From an uncultured Clostridia bacterium (lineage in GTDB: Bacteria > Bacillota > Clostridia > TANB77 > CAG-508): a stretch of 64,000 nt of DNA. The notes below the pieces were generated by a model, which had not been told where the DNA came from, made no database searches, and saw nothing but the letters and a program-made list of their open reading frames with translations. This document shows, piece after piece, positions 1-9,525 of the stretch (position 1 is the stretch's first letter; the number at the start of each line of letters is the position of its first letter). A program made the translations under genes and the position numbers. The stretch spans positions 1-64,000 of the forward strand of contig CAKPIG010000005.1 in assembly GCA_934162255.1 (NCBI GenBank). Direction: 5' to 3'.

Positions 1-1268
1 CCCATTTTTTCTTGAGCTGCTTTATCTTTTGGCTCAATAGCTATATCAATAACTGGTTCAGGGAATTCCATTGATTCAAGTATTATTGGATGTTCTGGAT
101 CACATAGAGTATTTCCAGTTGTAACATCTTTTAATCCTACTGCAGCTGCAATATCTCCAGCATATACTTTTTCAATATCTTCTCTGTGATTTGAGTGCAT
201 TTGTAGAATTCTTCCTACTCTTTCTTTTTTATCTTTGCTAGAATTTAAAACTGTTGAACCTGTTTCTAATGTTCCTGAGTATACTCTAAAGAAACATAAT
301 TTTCCTACGAATGGGTCTGTTGCAATTTTAAATGCTAATGCTGCAAATGGTTCAGAATCAGATGTTTTAGCTTCTGTTTCTTCTCCATCTAATGTTGTAC
401 CTTTGATATGTGGTATATCTAATGGTGATGGCATAAAATCAACTATTGCATTTAATAGTTCTTGTACACCTTTATTTTTGTATGATGAACCACATGTTAC
501 TGGAACTATTTTGTTATTTATTGTTCCTAGACGAAGTCCTTTTTTGATTTCTTCTTCAGATAATTCTTCACCATCTAAATATTTCATCATTAATTCTTCA
601 TCTTGTTCACATACTGATTCTATCATTGATGTTCTAAATTCATTTGCTTGTTCTACCATATCTTCTGGAATATCTTTTTCTTCAATTTCTTTTCCTAAAT
701 CATCTTTGTGGATGAATGCTCTCATCTTAATTAAATCAACTATTCCTAGGAAATGATCTTCAGATCCTATTGGAAGTTGAATTGGAACTGCATTTGCTTT
801 TAGTCTATTTTTTAGTTGGTCTACGCATAACATAAAGTTTGCTCCAACTATATCCATTTTATTTACATATACCATTCTTGGCACTTGGTATTTGTCTGCT
901 TGTCTCCAAACTGTTTCTGTTTGTGGTTGGACTCCACCTTTAGCTGCTAATACTGTAACAGCTCCGTCAAGTACTCTTAAAGATCTTTGTACTTCAACTG
1001 TAAAGTCAACGTGACCTGGTGTATCTATAATATTTATTCTGTTGTTTTTCCAGAAACATGTTGTTGCTGCAGATGTTATTGTTATACCTCTTTCTTGTTC
1101 TTGTGCCATCCAGTCCATTGTTGCTGCACCTTCATGAACTTCTCCTATTTTATGAGTTTTTCCTGTATAGAATAATATTCTTTCTGTTGTTGTTGTTTTA
1201 CCAGCATCAATGTGAGCCATTATTCCTATATTTCTTGTTCTCTCTAATGGGTATTGTCTTCCTGCCAT
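1..1268 (-). CDS. fusA: Elongation factor G, N-terminal part (cut by window edge)
   Basis: Translational GTPase that moves tRNA and mRNA through the ribosome and helps recycle ribosomes. About 422 residues are visible; the C-terminal domains lie beyond the left edge. The G1 loop AHIDAGKT is at residues 18-25, DTPGH at 82-86 and NKMD at 136-139, followed by the start of the domain II barrel. The ATG at 1266-1268 has a GGAGG ribosome site about 8 nt upstream. It is the third gene of rpsL-rpsG-fusA, 28 nt after rpsG. Identification is secure. The reading frame runs open to base 1. Confidence 0.97.
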   Translation of the reverse strand, partial: MAGRQYPLERTRNIGIMAHIDAGKTTTTERILFYTGKTHKIGEVHEGAATMDWMAQEQERGITITSAATTCFWKNNRINIIDTPGHVDFTVEVQRSLRVLDGAVTVLAAKGGVQPQTETVWRQADKYQVPRMVYVNKMDIVGANFMLCVDQLKNRLKANAVPIQLPIGSEDHFLGIVDLIKMRAFIHKDDLGKEIEEKDIPEDMVEQANEFRTSMIESVCEQDEELMMKYLDGEELSEEEIKKGLRLGTINNKIVPVTCGSSYKNKGVQELLNAIVDFMPSPLDIPHIKGTTLDGEETEAKTSDSEPFAALAFKIATDPFVGKLCFFRVYSGTLETGSTVLNSSKDKKERVGRILQMHSNHREDIEKVYAGDIAAAVGLKDVTTGNTLCDPEHPIILESMEFPEPVIDIAIEPKDKAAQEKM

Positions 1269-1296
1269 GTTAATATTTCCCTCCTTTTATCAAATT

Positions 1297-1767
1297 CTAC
1301 CATTTGTAATGTGCAAATGCTTTGTTAGCTTCTGCCATTCTATGTGTATCTTCTTTCTTCTTGAATGCTCCACCGTTTCCGTTTACTGCATCAATTATTT
1401 CACCAGCTAATTTTTCAGCCATTGTTTTTTCATGTCTGTTTCTAGCATATGTTACTAACCATCTTAAACCTAAAGTTTGTCTTCTTTCTGGTCTAATTTC
1501 TAATGGAACTTGGTATGTTGCTCCACCAACTCTTCTTGCTTTAACTTCAAGAACTGGCATAATGTTTTCTAATGCTGCTTCAAAAACTTCTAAAGGATTT
1601 TTTCCTTCTTTTTCTTTTATGATGTCAAATGCATCATATACGATTTTTTGAGCAACTGATTTTTTACCATCTAACATTATGTTGTTTATTAGTTTTGTAA
1701 CAACTTTGCTATTATAAATTGGATCTGGTAATACATCTCTTTTTGCTATATATCCTCTTCTTGGCAC
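1297..1767 (-). CDS. rpsG: 30S ribosomal protein S7
   Basis: Primary 16S rRNA binding protein that nucleates the head of the 30S subunit. The 156-residue length is the family standard. The N-terminus [16 protein letters not shown] and the central segment [17 protein letters not shown] are diagnostic. The start codon is GTG, with GGAG about 8 nt upstream. It sits between rpsL and fusA. In E. coli S7 represses its own operon by binding the rpsL-rpsG intergenic mRNA; here that gap is 159 nt and can fold, so similar feedback is possible but is inference. Confidence 0.98.
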   Translation of the reverse strand: MPRRGYIAKRDVLPDPIYNSKVVTKLINNIMLDGKKSVAQKIVYDAFDIIKEKEGKNPLEVFEAALENIMPVLEVKARRVGGATYQVPLEIRPERRQTLGLRWLVTYARNRHEKTMAEKLAGEIIDAVNGNGGAFKKKEDTHRMAEANKAFAHYKW

Positions 1768-1926
1768 TATTCTTCACTCCTTTTCTTTTTGATAGATACT
1801 TATATAAGCATCTTAAGTTACTCTGAAAACTTTATTCTGTTTTCCGCATAGTGCTTCATAATCTATTCTAAATTTAAGTACCTCTTAATTTAGTAAATTG
1901 TGAGCACTAATCTTTAACTAATTTGT
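1768..1926 (-). promoter_or_regulatory. Structured rpsL-rpsG intergenic region
   Basis: The gap between rpsL and rpsG is 159 nt, long for a ribosomal operon. On the mRNA strand it can form several hairpins: CTAAATTAAG with CTTAAATTTAG, GAAAAC with GTTTTC, and GATGCTTATATAAGTATC folding on itself just before the rpsG ribosome site. In E. coli the matching gap holds the S7 operator. Whether S7 binds here is inference. Confidence 0.4.
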
Positions 1927-2340
1927 TTATTTTTTAGGTTTTTTAGCTCCATATTTAGAACGACCTTGCATTCTGTCTTTAACTCCTGCTGTATCTAGTG
2001 TTCCTCTGATTATATGGTATCTAACACCTGGAAGGTCTTTTACTCTTCCTCCTCTGATTAGAACTACACTGTGTTCCTGTAGGTTATGTCCTATACCTGG
2101 GATATAAGATGTTACTTCATAACCATTTGAAAGTCTAACTCTGGCAACTTTTCTTAATGCTGAGTTTGGTTTTTTAGGTGTTACTGTTTTTACAACTGTA
2201 CATACACCTCTTTTTTGTGGTGCTCTATTATTTGTTAGTCTCTTATTTTTTGAATTGTAACCATGTTGTAGAGCTGGTGCAGTAGATTTTGCCTTTGTTG
2301 TTTGTCTTCCTTTTCTTACTAATTGATTAATTGTTGGCAC
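1927..2340 (-). CDS. rpsL: 30S ribosomal protein S12
   Basis: Decoding-centre protein of the small subunit. It has 137 residues, including the conserved [11 protein letters not shown] and [22 protein letters not shown] segments. Both lysines usually mutated in streptomycin resistance are present, so the protein looks wild type. The start is GTG, with GAGGTG about 8 nt upstream. It is the first gene of the str operon, behind its own sigma-A promoter and a hairpin leader. No L7Ae-family gene (ybxF) precedes it, unlike Bacillus. Confidence 0.98.
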   Translation of the reverse strand: MPTINQLVRKGRQTTKAKSTAPALQHGYNSKNKRLTNNRAPQKRGVCTVVKTVTPKKPNSALRKVARVRLSNGYEVTSYIPGIGHNLQEHSVVLIRGGRVKDLPGVRYHIIRGTLDTAGVKDRMQGRSKYGAKKPKK

Positions 2341-2369
2341 TTAAATTTCACCTCTTTTCTTAAAATAAT

Positions 2370-2415
2370 AAACCGCTACGGAACTGCTATGTTGCAGTTG
2401 ATTCCATCGCGGTTT
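2370..2415 (-). promoter_or_regulatory. 5'-terminal hairpin in the rpsL mRNA leader
   Basis: AAACCGC (2370-2376) pairs with GCGGTTT (2409-2415), and an inner stem joins GGAACTGC to GCAGTT/TTCC. The -10 box lies at 2418-2423, so transcription should start near 2411 and this stem would form the very 5' end of the operon mRNA, before the GAGGTG ribosome site. No U-run follows, so it is not a terminator. It could stabilise the mRNA or act as a protein-binding leader. Confidence 0.5.
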
Positions 2416-2417
2416 AT

Positions 2418-2446
2418 ATTTTATCATTTTTTTATTGTTATGTCAA
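2418..2446 (-). promoter_or_regulatory. Sigma-A promoter of the str operon
   Basis: TTGACA (2441-2446 on the complement) is separated by 17 bp from TAAAAT (2418-2423). The -35 is a perfect match and the -10 matches 5 of 6. It sits between the coiled-coil gene and rpsL, as expected for a strong ribosomal promoter. Confidence 0.75.
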
Positions 2447-2465
2447 TGTTTTTATGAACTTTTTC

Positions 2466-4046
2466 TTAATATTTTCCTTCTGATAATGCCTTTGTTCCAT
2501 TTGAGTTTAATAATCTTTTTAGCATACATTTTATTTTTTGAATTCCTCTAATTTTTTCGATCACTTCTATTCTGTCATTTTTATTGGCATTTTTGCAAAC
2601 TTTCTTTAGATATTTTTTATCTTTATCATCTACATCTGATTCTTCTATTTGTAAGAAGTTATATACTATATTAGGCATAAAATCTATTTCTATTGCTTCA
2701 TTTTTTGAGAATGACATTGCATAATTATATATCAAGTTTTGACTGTCATAATTATATTTTTTAGCAAATGTGTTTAATATTTCGCAAATTATTGGATCTA
2801 TTCTTTTTATTACATTTTTATCTAGCATTCTATATTCAGCTACTGCGTAATTTATTAATAGTCCTTTAATTTTTTCTCTGCTTTCTCTTGCTGATGTACG
2901 TCTGCTTTCTGTCAATACTGCTTTTATTGTTTCTCCATTATTCATTTCCGCCTTATAAACGATTTTTCCATCTTCAATTTTTGTTGTTATTCCAACTAAT
3001 TTTACAGGTCCTACAAATACTTCTTCTGGTTCTGCTTCTTCTTCGTTTGTAACTATTTCTTCTTCATTTTCTGTTATTGGTTCAACATTTTGAGCTGTCG
3101 CTTCTTCTATTTTTTGCATTGCTTGTTTTATTATTTCTTCAATATCAACTGTATCAACTTGTTCAGATTCTTCCATAACTTTATCTATAGAATTGCTTGT
3201 TTCTTCATTTGTTGCAATTTCCTCTACTTCTATGTCAAATGTTTTTTCTTCTGGCTCTGCTTCTTCTATTTTTTGTATTGTTTCTACTTTTTTCTCTTGT
3301 TTTTCTTCTAGTGGTTGTATTTCATTTAAGTTTATTTCTTCAATTTCTATTGGTTCTGCTTTTTCTTCTTCAACAATGTTTTCTACTTGTTCTTCTATCA
3401 TGTTCGCAACTAGTTTTTCTATTTGATTTTCTATATTGTTGTCTTCTCCTTTTTCAAATTCTGATATTTTTCCTGCTTCAAAGTCTGATTTTATAGTTGT
3501 TAGCATTTCAAGTTCTTCTTGAATATTTTCTATTTTTTGTTTATATTCATTTAGTTCTTGTTCTTTGTTTTTTAGGTCTTGTTGTTGTTTTGATATTTCT
3601 TTTTGAGCAAGTAAAGAAAGTTCTGGCATTCTTCCAAATTTATTGAAAAATTCTTGTCTTTGTTCTTCATATCTTTTTTGTTTTTGGTCATTTGTTGTCA
3701 TTTTTTCTTCTAGCTCAGTTTTTATTTCTTCTGCTCTACGAATTTCTCTTATTCTTTCTGATATTTCATTATTTATTTGCATATCAATTTCAGGTTTCAC
3801 ATGTAGGTTTTGAGAGTCTAATTCCTTTTGCATATTTTGACTTTTAATTCCCAATTCTGAAATCTCTTTTCCAAGCTCATTAATTTCAGCCTGTATTTCT
3901 GCAGTCTGTATTTCTAGCTTTTTAGCATTTCTTATTTCTGCTAATTGGTTTCTTTTATTTTCTATTTCTTTTATTTTATTTTTTGTTTCACTTTTACCTA
4001 AAATGAAGTTTTTTACGATTTCTTGAATTTCTTCTAATCTGTTCAT
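2466..4046 (-). CDS. Large acidic coiled-coil protein, function unknown
   Basis: A 526-residue protein I do not recognise. Residues about 1-190 are heptad-rich (many Glu, Lys, Gln, Ile) and should form a long coiled coil. Residues about 210-345 are a Glu-rich, low-complexity linker. Residues about 350-526 look like a folded domain. There is no signal peptide or membrane segment, so it is probably cytoplasmic. The ATG is preceded by AGGGA. A stronger AAGGAG lies further upstream, with a 20-nt hairpin (4060-4079) in between. It lies downstream of trmFO, and rpsL behind it has its own promoter. Confidence 0.7.
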   Translation of the reverse strand: MNRLEEIQEIVKNFILGKSETKNKIKEIENKRNQLAEIRNAKKLEIQTAEIQAEINELGKEISELGIKSQNMQKELDSQNLHVKPEIDMQINNEISERIREIRRAEEIKTELEEKMTTNDQKQKRYEEQRQEFFNKFGRMPELSLLAQKEISKQQQDLKNKEQELNEYKQKIENIQEELEMLTTIKSDFEAGKISEFEKGEDNNIENQIEKLVANMIEEQVENIVEEEKAEPIEIEEINLNEIQPLEEKQEKKVETIQKIEEAEPEEKTFDIEVEEIATNEETSNSIDKVMEESEQVDTVDIEEIIKQAMQKIEEATAQNVEPITENEEEIVTNEEEAEPEEVFVGPVKLVGITTKIEDGKIVYKAEMNNGETIKAVLTESRRTSARESREKIKGLLINYAVAEYRMLDKNVIKRIDPIICEILNTFAKKYNYDSQNLIYNYAMSFSKNEAIEIDFMPNIVYNFLQIEESDVDDKDKKYLKKVCKNANKNDRIEVIEKIRGIQKIKCMLKRLLNSNGTKALSEGKY

Positions 4047-4166
4047 TCCCTAGCTTTACCGGCTATTTTTGAGTAGCCGATAATCTCCTTTCATTTCTTA
4101 TCTATTGTATTACATTTTCTATTCTAACACAACATTTTTTTTTGCACAAGCATTTATTGTAAAATT

Positions 4167-5525
4167 TTATACTTTTTTGTTTTTTAATGATGCAATTGCT
4201 CTATCCGCAAGCTTTTCGTATTTTAATTTTTTGTCTTTTATTTTTTCATCAAGCTCTGGAACTATTCCAAAATTAGCATTCATTGGCTGAAATCTTATGT
4301 TTTCTGTAGATATGTATTTGGCAAGTGCTCCTATCATTGTGTCTTTAGGGAATTCTATTTGTGTTTCATTTTTATATTTACGGCAAGCATTTAATGCTGC
4401 TACCATTCCTGATGAGATTGATTCTACATAGCCTTCTACTCCTGTGATTTGCCCTGCAAAAAATATGTTTTTATTGTTTTTTAAATTATATGTGTTATCT
4501 AGTAGTTTTGTAGAATTTATATATGTATTTCTATGCATTACTCCATATTTAACAAATTCACTTTTTTCCAATCCTGGTATCATGCTAAACACTCTTTTTT
4601 GTTCACCAAATTTTAAGTTTGTTTGGAAACCTACTATATTATATATGTTTCCTTCCTCATTATCTTGTCTTAATTGAACTACTGCATATGGTCTTCTAGC
4701 TGTTCTTGGGTCATCAAAACCAACTGGTTTTAATGGTCCGTATCTTAATGTGTCTTTTCCTCTCTTTGCCATTATTTCTAATGGCATACATCCTTCAAAA
4801 ATTTCTCTTTTTTCAAATTCATGTAGTGTTACAATTTCAGCATTTACAAGCTCTTCTACAAATTTTTCATATTCACTTTGGCTCATTGGGCAATTTATAT
4901 AACTTGCATCTTGCTCTTCTAGTCTTTTTTTCCATTCTTGTTCCGTTTCTTCTTTTTGCTTTTCTTGTTCATATCTATTTCCAAAAAATGCAATATTAAA
5001 ATCTATACTGTCTTTCGTAACTATTGGTGCTGCTGCATCATAAAAGAATAGTTTGTCTTCTCCTGTTATTCTTAAAATTTCTTTAGACATTCCATCTGAT
5101 GTTAATGGTCCTGTTGCTATTATTACTATTCCTTTATTTGCAATCTGTGATATGTCTGTTACTTCTTCATGAATTATTTCTATTAAATCATTTTCTTTTA
5201 TTTTTTGTGTTACTTTTTCTGCAAATTTTTCTCTATCAACTGCAAGTGCTTGCCCTGCTGGGACTTGTGTTTCATCTGCTATTTTTATTAATAATGAATC
5301 CAAATAGCGTAATTCTTCTTTTAATAGCCCACATGCATTTGTGTGCAAATTAGATTTAAAAGAATTACTACATACTATTTCTGCAAGATTTTCATTACTA
5401 TGTGCATCTGAAAATTTATTTGGTTTCATTTCATATATTTTTACTTTTATTCCTTGTTTTGCTATCTGGTAAGCTGCTTCACATCCAGCTAAGCCGCCTC
5501 CAATTACTGTTATATAATCATTCAT
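4167..5525 (-). CDS. trmFO: Folate-dependent tRNA m5U54 methyltransferase TrmFO
   Basis: FAD-dependent enzyme that makes ribothymidine at position 54 of the tRNA T-loop, using methylene-tetrahydrofolate. The 452-residue length is normal. The N-terminal dinucleotide motif VIGGGLAGCEAA is at residues 7-18, followed by the family-typical CSNSFKSN region near 52-59 and the C-terminal GQITGVEGYVES segment. Start ATG at 5523-5525. It lies 11 nt downstream of the SNF2 gene and is probably co-transcribed with it. Confidence 0.96.
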   Translation of the reverse strand: MNDYITVIGGGLAGCEAAYQIAKQGIKVKIYEMKPNKFSDAHSNENLAEIVCSNSFKSNLHTNACGLLKEELRYLDSLLIKIADETQVPAGQALAVDREKFAEKVTQKIKENDLIEIIHEEVTDISQIANKGIVIIATGPLTSDGMSKEILRITGEDKLFFYDAAAPIVTKDSIDFNIAFFGNRYEQEKQKEETEQEWKKRLEEQDASYINCPMSQSEYEKFVEELVNAEIVTLHEFEKREIFEGCMPLEIMAKRGKDTLRYGPLKPVGFDDPRTARRPYAVVQLRQDNEEGNIYNIVGFQTNLKFGEQKRVFSMIPGLEKSEFVKYGVMHRNTYINSTKLLDNTYNLKNNKNIFFAGQITGVEGYVESISSGMVAALNACRKYKNETQIEFPKDTMIGALAKYISTENIRFQPMNANFGIVPELDEKIKDKKLKYEKLADRAIASLKNKKV

Positions 5526-5536
5526 TTTTATTCCTC

Positions 5537-8500
5537 TTATTCAAACAATTTCATTATGTCTTCTTTTGATAATTTACTAATAAATGATGTTTTCGTACTT
5601 AAAACATTGTCTATTAGTTCTGATTTTTTTTGTTGTAATTCATATATTTTTTCTTCTATTGAATTTTGTGTTATAAGTTTATATACTTGGACATTGTTTT
5701 TTTGTCCAATTCTATAAGCTCTGTCTGTCGCTTGATTTTCAGCAGATGCGTTCCACCAAGGATCATAATGAATTACCATGTCTGCACCAGTTAAGTTTAG
5801 ACCTGTTCCACCTGCTTTTAATGATATTAAAAATACTTTTATATCTTTATTTTCATTGAATTCATCAACCATTTTTATTCTTTCATCAACTTTTGTTGAA
5901 CCTGTTAGTTTAAAATATGTTATTTGGTTTTCTTTTAATTCATTTTCAATTATTTCAAACATTGATGTATATCCTGAAAATAAAAGGATTTTGTGTCCTG
6001 ATTCTGTTGCATCTTTTATTATTTCTATACACTGTTCTAGTTTGCTACTTCCTTCTTTATAGTCTTTTATAAATAATCCTGGATGACAGCATATTTGTCT
6101 TAATCTTGTTAGTATTGCTAAAATCTGAATGTGACTTCTTTCAATTCCATTTATTTTTATTGTTTCAGCTACTTCTTGTTTTGCTTGAGCTAGATAATTT
6201 AAATAGATTTTTTCTTGTTCATCTTTCATTTGATTATTCATTACTGTTATTGTTTTCTCTGGAAGTTCTGTTAATACTTCTTTTTTAGTTCTTCTTAGTA
6301 CAAATGGTTCTATTAACATTCTTAATTTCTGCATAGCTCTTTGGTCATTATCTTTTATTATCGGAACTTCGTACAAAGTCTTAAATTTCTTGTAGTCAAA
6401 TAGATATCCTGGCATTATATAATCAAATATTGACCATAATTCTGCTAAAGAATTTTCTATTGGTGTTCCTGTTAGTGCATATCTTGTGTCTGCTAATATA
6501 TCTTTTACTGATTTTGCATTTTGTGTATTGCTGTTTTTCAAATATTGTGCTTCATCTGTAATTGCAAATCTGAATTGATATTTTAATTCTTTGTATGCTT
6601 CAATATCTCTTTTTAACAAGTCATATGATGTTATTACAATATCATATTGATTTATTGTTTTTATTTGTTGTTTTCTTTCTTGAGCATTTCCCTTTATTAC
6701 CAATGTTCGTAAGCCATTTGTAAATTTCTTAGCTTCATTTTGCCAGTTTAACGTCAATGAACTTGGGCATACAACTATAGATGCTCGTTTTTCTTCATTT
6801 TCTTCTACATATCCTGCTATTAATGAAAGCATTTGAACTGTTTTTCCAAGCCCCATGTCATCAGCTAATATTCCACCAAATTTATATCTATCTAGTGTTT
6901 TTAGCCATTTATATCCTATTTTCTGATAATATCTTAATATATTATCTAAACTTTCTGGTATTACTATGTCTTCATTTTCTGTAATTTTATCTAAGTCTGA
7001 TGTTACTTTTCTATATTCTGAATTTTTATTAATTTGTGTTGTTGGTATTGTTTTTAATAACTGATTTAAATATAAACTTCTATTTACAGGTAGTTTTATT
7101 TCTCCTTTTTCTAGTGTTTTTATATTTACATTCATTCCTGTTAATAATTTATCTACAAATTCCAATTGTTCATTTTCTTCTAGACTTACAAAACTACCAT
7201 CTTTTAATTTGTAATATTTTTTCTTAAGTTTATATTTTTCCATTATTTCTTGCAGTTCATCTACATCTATATTTAAATTTTCTAATTCGATATTTAATAA
7301 ATTGTTTTCTATTCTTACACCTATGTTTCCTATTTTAGGTTGTTTTACTTCTTTATTTTTGAATTCGTCTGTTGCCAATACTTCAAATTTTTGCATATAT
7401 TCATTTACATCATTTGTTAAAAAATTATAGATTTTATCATCATCTGGCAATATAAAGCATTCTTTTTTTGAGTAATACATAAATCCCGTCTTTTGTAACA
7501 TGTTTGTTGCTTTATTTTCAGCTACTATGTCTCTTGCATATTTTATGTTTATATTTTGAGATAATGGATTGAATTCTTCATCTCCATAACAAAATCTTAT
7601 GTCTGCTAAAATATAGTCATTTTCATCAAAGTCAAGAAATACTTTTACTCCTAATTTTTTTGGCTTGTATTTTTCAATTTCTTTTTCATCTATTCCTTTA
7701 AATTCGATTCCATCTTTTAATCTTGGCAATATTACTGAAAATAGTTCTGGTAATTGGTCTTTTCCTAATACTAATTCTGTTAGAAAATTTTCTTTTAACA
7801 TTGTGATTAATTTTAATATGCTTTTTTCATATTCTTTTGTACATCTATACATTTGATTTTCATATAATATATATTTATATGATTTTCCATATATTATATC
7901 TATGTCTCTTAATATATCTACATTTTCACTTATGGAAATTTTGTATTCACTTTTTCCATTGTTTTTTAGTATGAAGTGTATTGGTGGATTTTCATCTCTT
8001 AATTCAATATATGTTTCTTTATAATCTTTTTGAAACGTTATTTCTTGCCCTTTTAATATATCAAATATTTCATCAACTGCTGAATTGTTTAAGCCAATAT
8101 ATCCTTCATTTAGTGCTTTTCCATAATATCTATAATTTGAGTTTGCTCCTGAATTTACATATGTTACGATTTCTGCATATTTTAATATAAATTCTAGAAG
8201 CTTTTGGTCTTTTTCTTCAAATATATCTTTAGTATGTATGAATTCTAATTTACTACCATATTTATACTTTTCTTCAAGTAACATTCTATTATAAAATTCT
8301 GGTAAGTTTTTTAGTTTATACATTCTTTGATTTCCTATTTTAAAGTCTATTGCTAAGTTTGCTGAATATTTATCATACATTATTCTTGGTTCTATTTTTA
8401 TTTTTTCATTTTTTTCTTCTTGCTTTTCCTTTTCTATTTCTTGCATTTCATTTGTATAAAATTCATTTACTATTTGTTCGAAACTTCTATACTTTGAATC

Positions 8501-8857
8501 TGTTTTTAAGTTTTTATTTATCTCATTTTCATCTATATTTTTTATCATTTGCTCATATTTTAATTCTTCTGAAAATGCCATCATTGTCGCCACAATATGT
8601 TTACATGCTGCATATCTGTTTTGATAGTCTATGCATTCACATGTTAGATCTTGTATTTCTCCATTTTCAACATCTATATGTGTTCTATATATTTCTTGTC
8701 CTGTTACTTTTCCTGTTATTTCAAAATTTTCTTTGTTATTGTAATGTATTTTTTCTATTTCTGTTCTTCCTGTTTTTACATATAATCTGGCTTTTTGTAC
8801 TCTTGTTTCTCCAGCGTCTTTATATAATTCTTCTAATATTTCTTTTTTAACTAACAT
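5537..8857 (-). CDS. SWIM zinc finger, SNF2-family DNA-dependent ATPase
   Basis: A 1106-residue Swi2/Snf2 (RapA-like) translocase. The SWIM finger is at residues 73-87 (C73, C75, C85, H87). A long middle region follows, then the helicase core: Walker A region DDMGLGKT, box II as DEAQ rather than DEAH, TGTPIENS, and C-terminal LSGYTS/GTGLNLTGAD/DRAYRIGQ motifs. The family remodels protein-DNA or RNA polymerase-DNA complexes; the bacterial substrate is unclear. ATG with AAGGGAG 6 nt upstream. It has its own promoter and heads a unit continuing into trmFO. Confidence 0.9.
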   Translation of the reverse strand: MLVKKEILEELYKDAGETRVQKARLYVKTGRTEIEKIHYNNKENFEITGKVTGQEIYRTHIDVENGEIQDLTCECIDYQNRYAACKHIVATMMAFSEELKYEQMIKNIDENEINKNLKTDSKYRSFEQIVNEFYTNEMQEIEKEKQEEKNEKIKIEPRIMYDKYSANLAIDFKIGNQRMYKLKNLPEFYNRMLLEEKYKYGSKLEFIHTKDIFEEKDQKLLEFILKYAEIVTYVNSGANSNYRYYGKALNEGYIGLNNSAVDEIFDILKGQEITFQKDYKETYIELRDENPPIHFILKNNGKSEYKISISENVDILRDIDIIYGKSYKYILYENQMYRCTKEYEKSILKLITMLKENFLTELVLGKDQLPELFSVILPRLKDGIEFKGIDEKEIEKYKPKKLGVKVFLDFDENDYILADIRFCYGDEEFNPLSQNINIKYARDIVAENKATNMLQKTGFMYYSKKECFILPDDDKIYNFLTNDVNEYMQKFEVLATDEFKNKEVKQPKIGNIGVRIENNLLNIELENLNIDVDELQEIMEKYKLKKKYYKLKDGSFVSLEENEQLEFVDKLLTGMNVNIKTLEKGEIKLPVNRSLYLNQLLKTIPTTQINKNSEYRKVTSDLDKITENEDIVIPESLDNILRYYQKIGYKWLKTLDRYKFGGILADDMGLGKTVQMLSLIAGYVEENEEKRASIVVCPSSLTLNWQNEAKKFTNGLRTLVIKGNAQERKQQIKTINQYDIVITSYDLLKRDIEAYKELKYQFRFAITDEAQYLKNSNTQNAKSVKDILADTRYALTGTPIENSLAELWSIFDYIMPGYLFDYKKFKTLYEVPIIKDNDQRAMQKLRMLIEPFVLRRTKKEVLTELPEKTITVMNNQMKDEQEKIYLNYLAQAKQEVAETIKINGIERSHIQILAILTRLRQICCHPGLFIKDYKEGSSKLEQCIEIIKDATESGHKILLFSGYTSMFEIIENELKENQITYFKLTGSTKVDERIKMVDEFNENKDIKVFLISLKAGGTGLNLTGADMVIHYDPWWNASAENQATDRAYRIGQKNNVQVYKLITQNSIEEKIYELQQKKSELIDNVLSTKTSFISKLSKEDIMKLFE

Positions 8858-8889
8858 TTTATGCTCCCTTGTGGTTTTCTTGGCTCAAT

Positions 8890-8918
8890 ATTATATATCA
8901 TTTTTTATATTTTGACAA
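8890..8918 (-). promoter_or_regulatory. Sigma-A promoter of the SNF2-trmFO unit
   Basis: TTGTCA (complement of 8913-8918), 17 bp spacer, TATAAT (complement of 8890-8895). It lies just downstream of the terminator of the HD-domain gene and about 30 bp before the SNF2 start codon. Confidence 0.65.
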
Positions 8919-8930
8919 GCTCATGCTAAC

Positions 8931-8960
8931 AAAAAAATGCACGAATATGTGCATCTTTTC
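8931..8960 (-). terminator. Terminator of the HD-domain gene
   Basis: ATGCAC (8937-8942) pairs with GTGCAT (8949-8954) around a 6-nt loop. On the minus strand it is followed by seven T residues. It overlaps the end of the HD-domain gene. Confidence 0.7.
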
Positions 8961-9514
8961 TATATATCAAATAAATATGTAGCTTCCAAATCTGCCTCAA
9001 ACATTAGTAATGCCAATGGATATTTTTTATATGCTAAACCTATTGTTCCATATTGTTCTTTTGGCTCTGTAAATCCCATATGCCATCTTATTGCATATTT
9101 TTCTTCACTTGTCAGTTTCATGTATTCTGTTATCATCATTACAGATTTTTCTCCATGTCCATATGGTATTGTGTCATCAACTGTATAGTAAGGAACTTTT
9201 TCCCATACTCCTAATGCATTTTTTGCATTTCTATAATCTATTTTATAGAAATTTGTTTTACAAATATCATGTAGTAATGGTACTATTTTTAATGTATCAT
9301 CTGGTACATCTATTTTTACTGGAGAGTTTTTCACTTTTTCTACTAATATTTCATAGACTTTCATACTGTGTTCTAATAGTCCACCTTCATAATCGCCATG
9401 GAATCTTGTACTTGCAGGTGCTGTAAAAAAGTCTGATGCTTCTAAAAATTTTATTAAATCTTCTACTCCTTCTCTTTTTGTGCTCCTTAATAGTTCTAAA
9501 AATTTTTGTTTCAT
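8960..9514 (-). CDS. HD-domain metal-dependent phosphohydrolase
   Basis: A 184-residue HD-superfamily protein. The ligands are visible as His in GGLLEHSMKV (about residue 49) and the HD pair in VPLLHDICKT (about 87-88), with a later His in RWHMGF. These proteins cleave phosphoesters of nucleotides or RNA; the substrate cannot be told from sequence. The ATG at 9512-9514 has AGGAG upstream. It lies 12-nt downstream of cmk, so it is probably in that operon. It closely resembles the HD proteins often called hydrolase or YhaM-like in Clostridia. Confidence 0.75.
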   Translation of the reverse strand: MKQKFLELLRSTKREGVEDLIKFLEASDFFTAPASTRFHGDYEGGLLEHSMKVYEILVEKVKNSPVKIDVPDDTLKIVPLLHDICKTNFYKIDYRNAKNALGVWEKVPYYTVDDTIPYGHGEKSVMMITEYMKLTSEEKYAIRWHMGFTEPKEQYGTIGLAYKKYPLALLMFEADLEATYLFDI

Positions 9515-9525
9515 TTTTCATTCTC

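Noticed and set aside
3090..3496. Several plus-strand ORFs opposite the coiled-coil gene
   Set aside because: They are low-complexity Phe/Leu/Ser-rich shadows of a Glu/Lys-rich gene on the other strand.
8350..8850. 166-residue plus-strand ORF opposite the SNF2 gene
   Set aside because: Leu/Phe-rich antisense shadow without a ribosome site.
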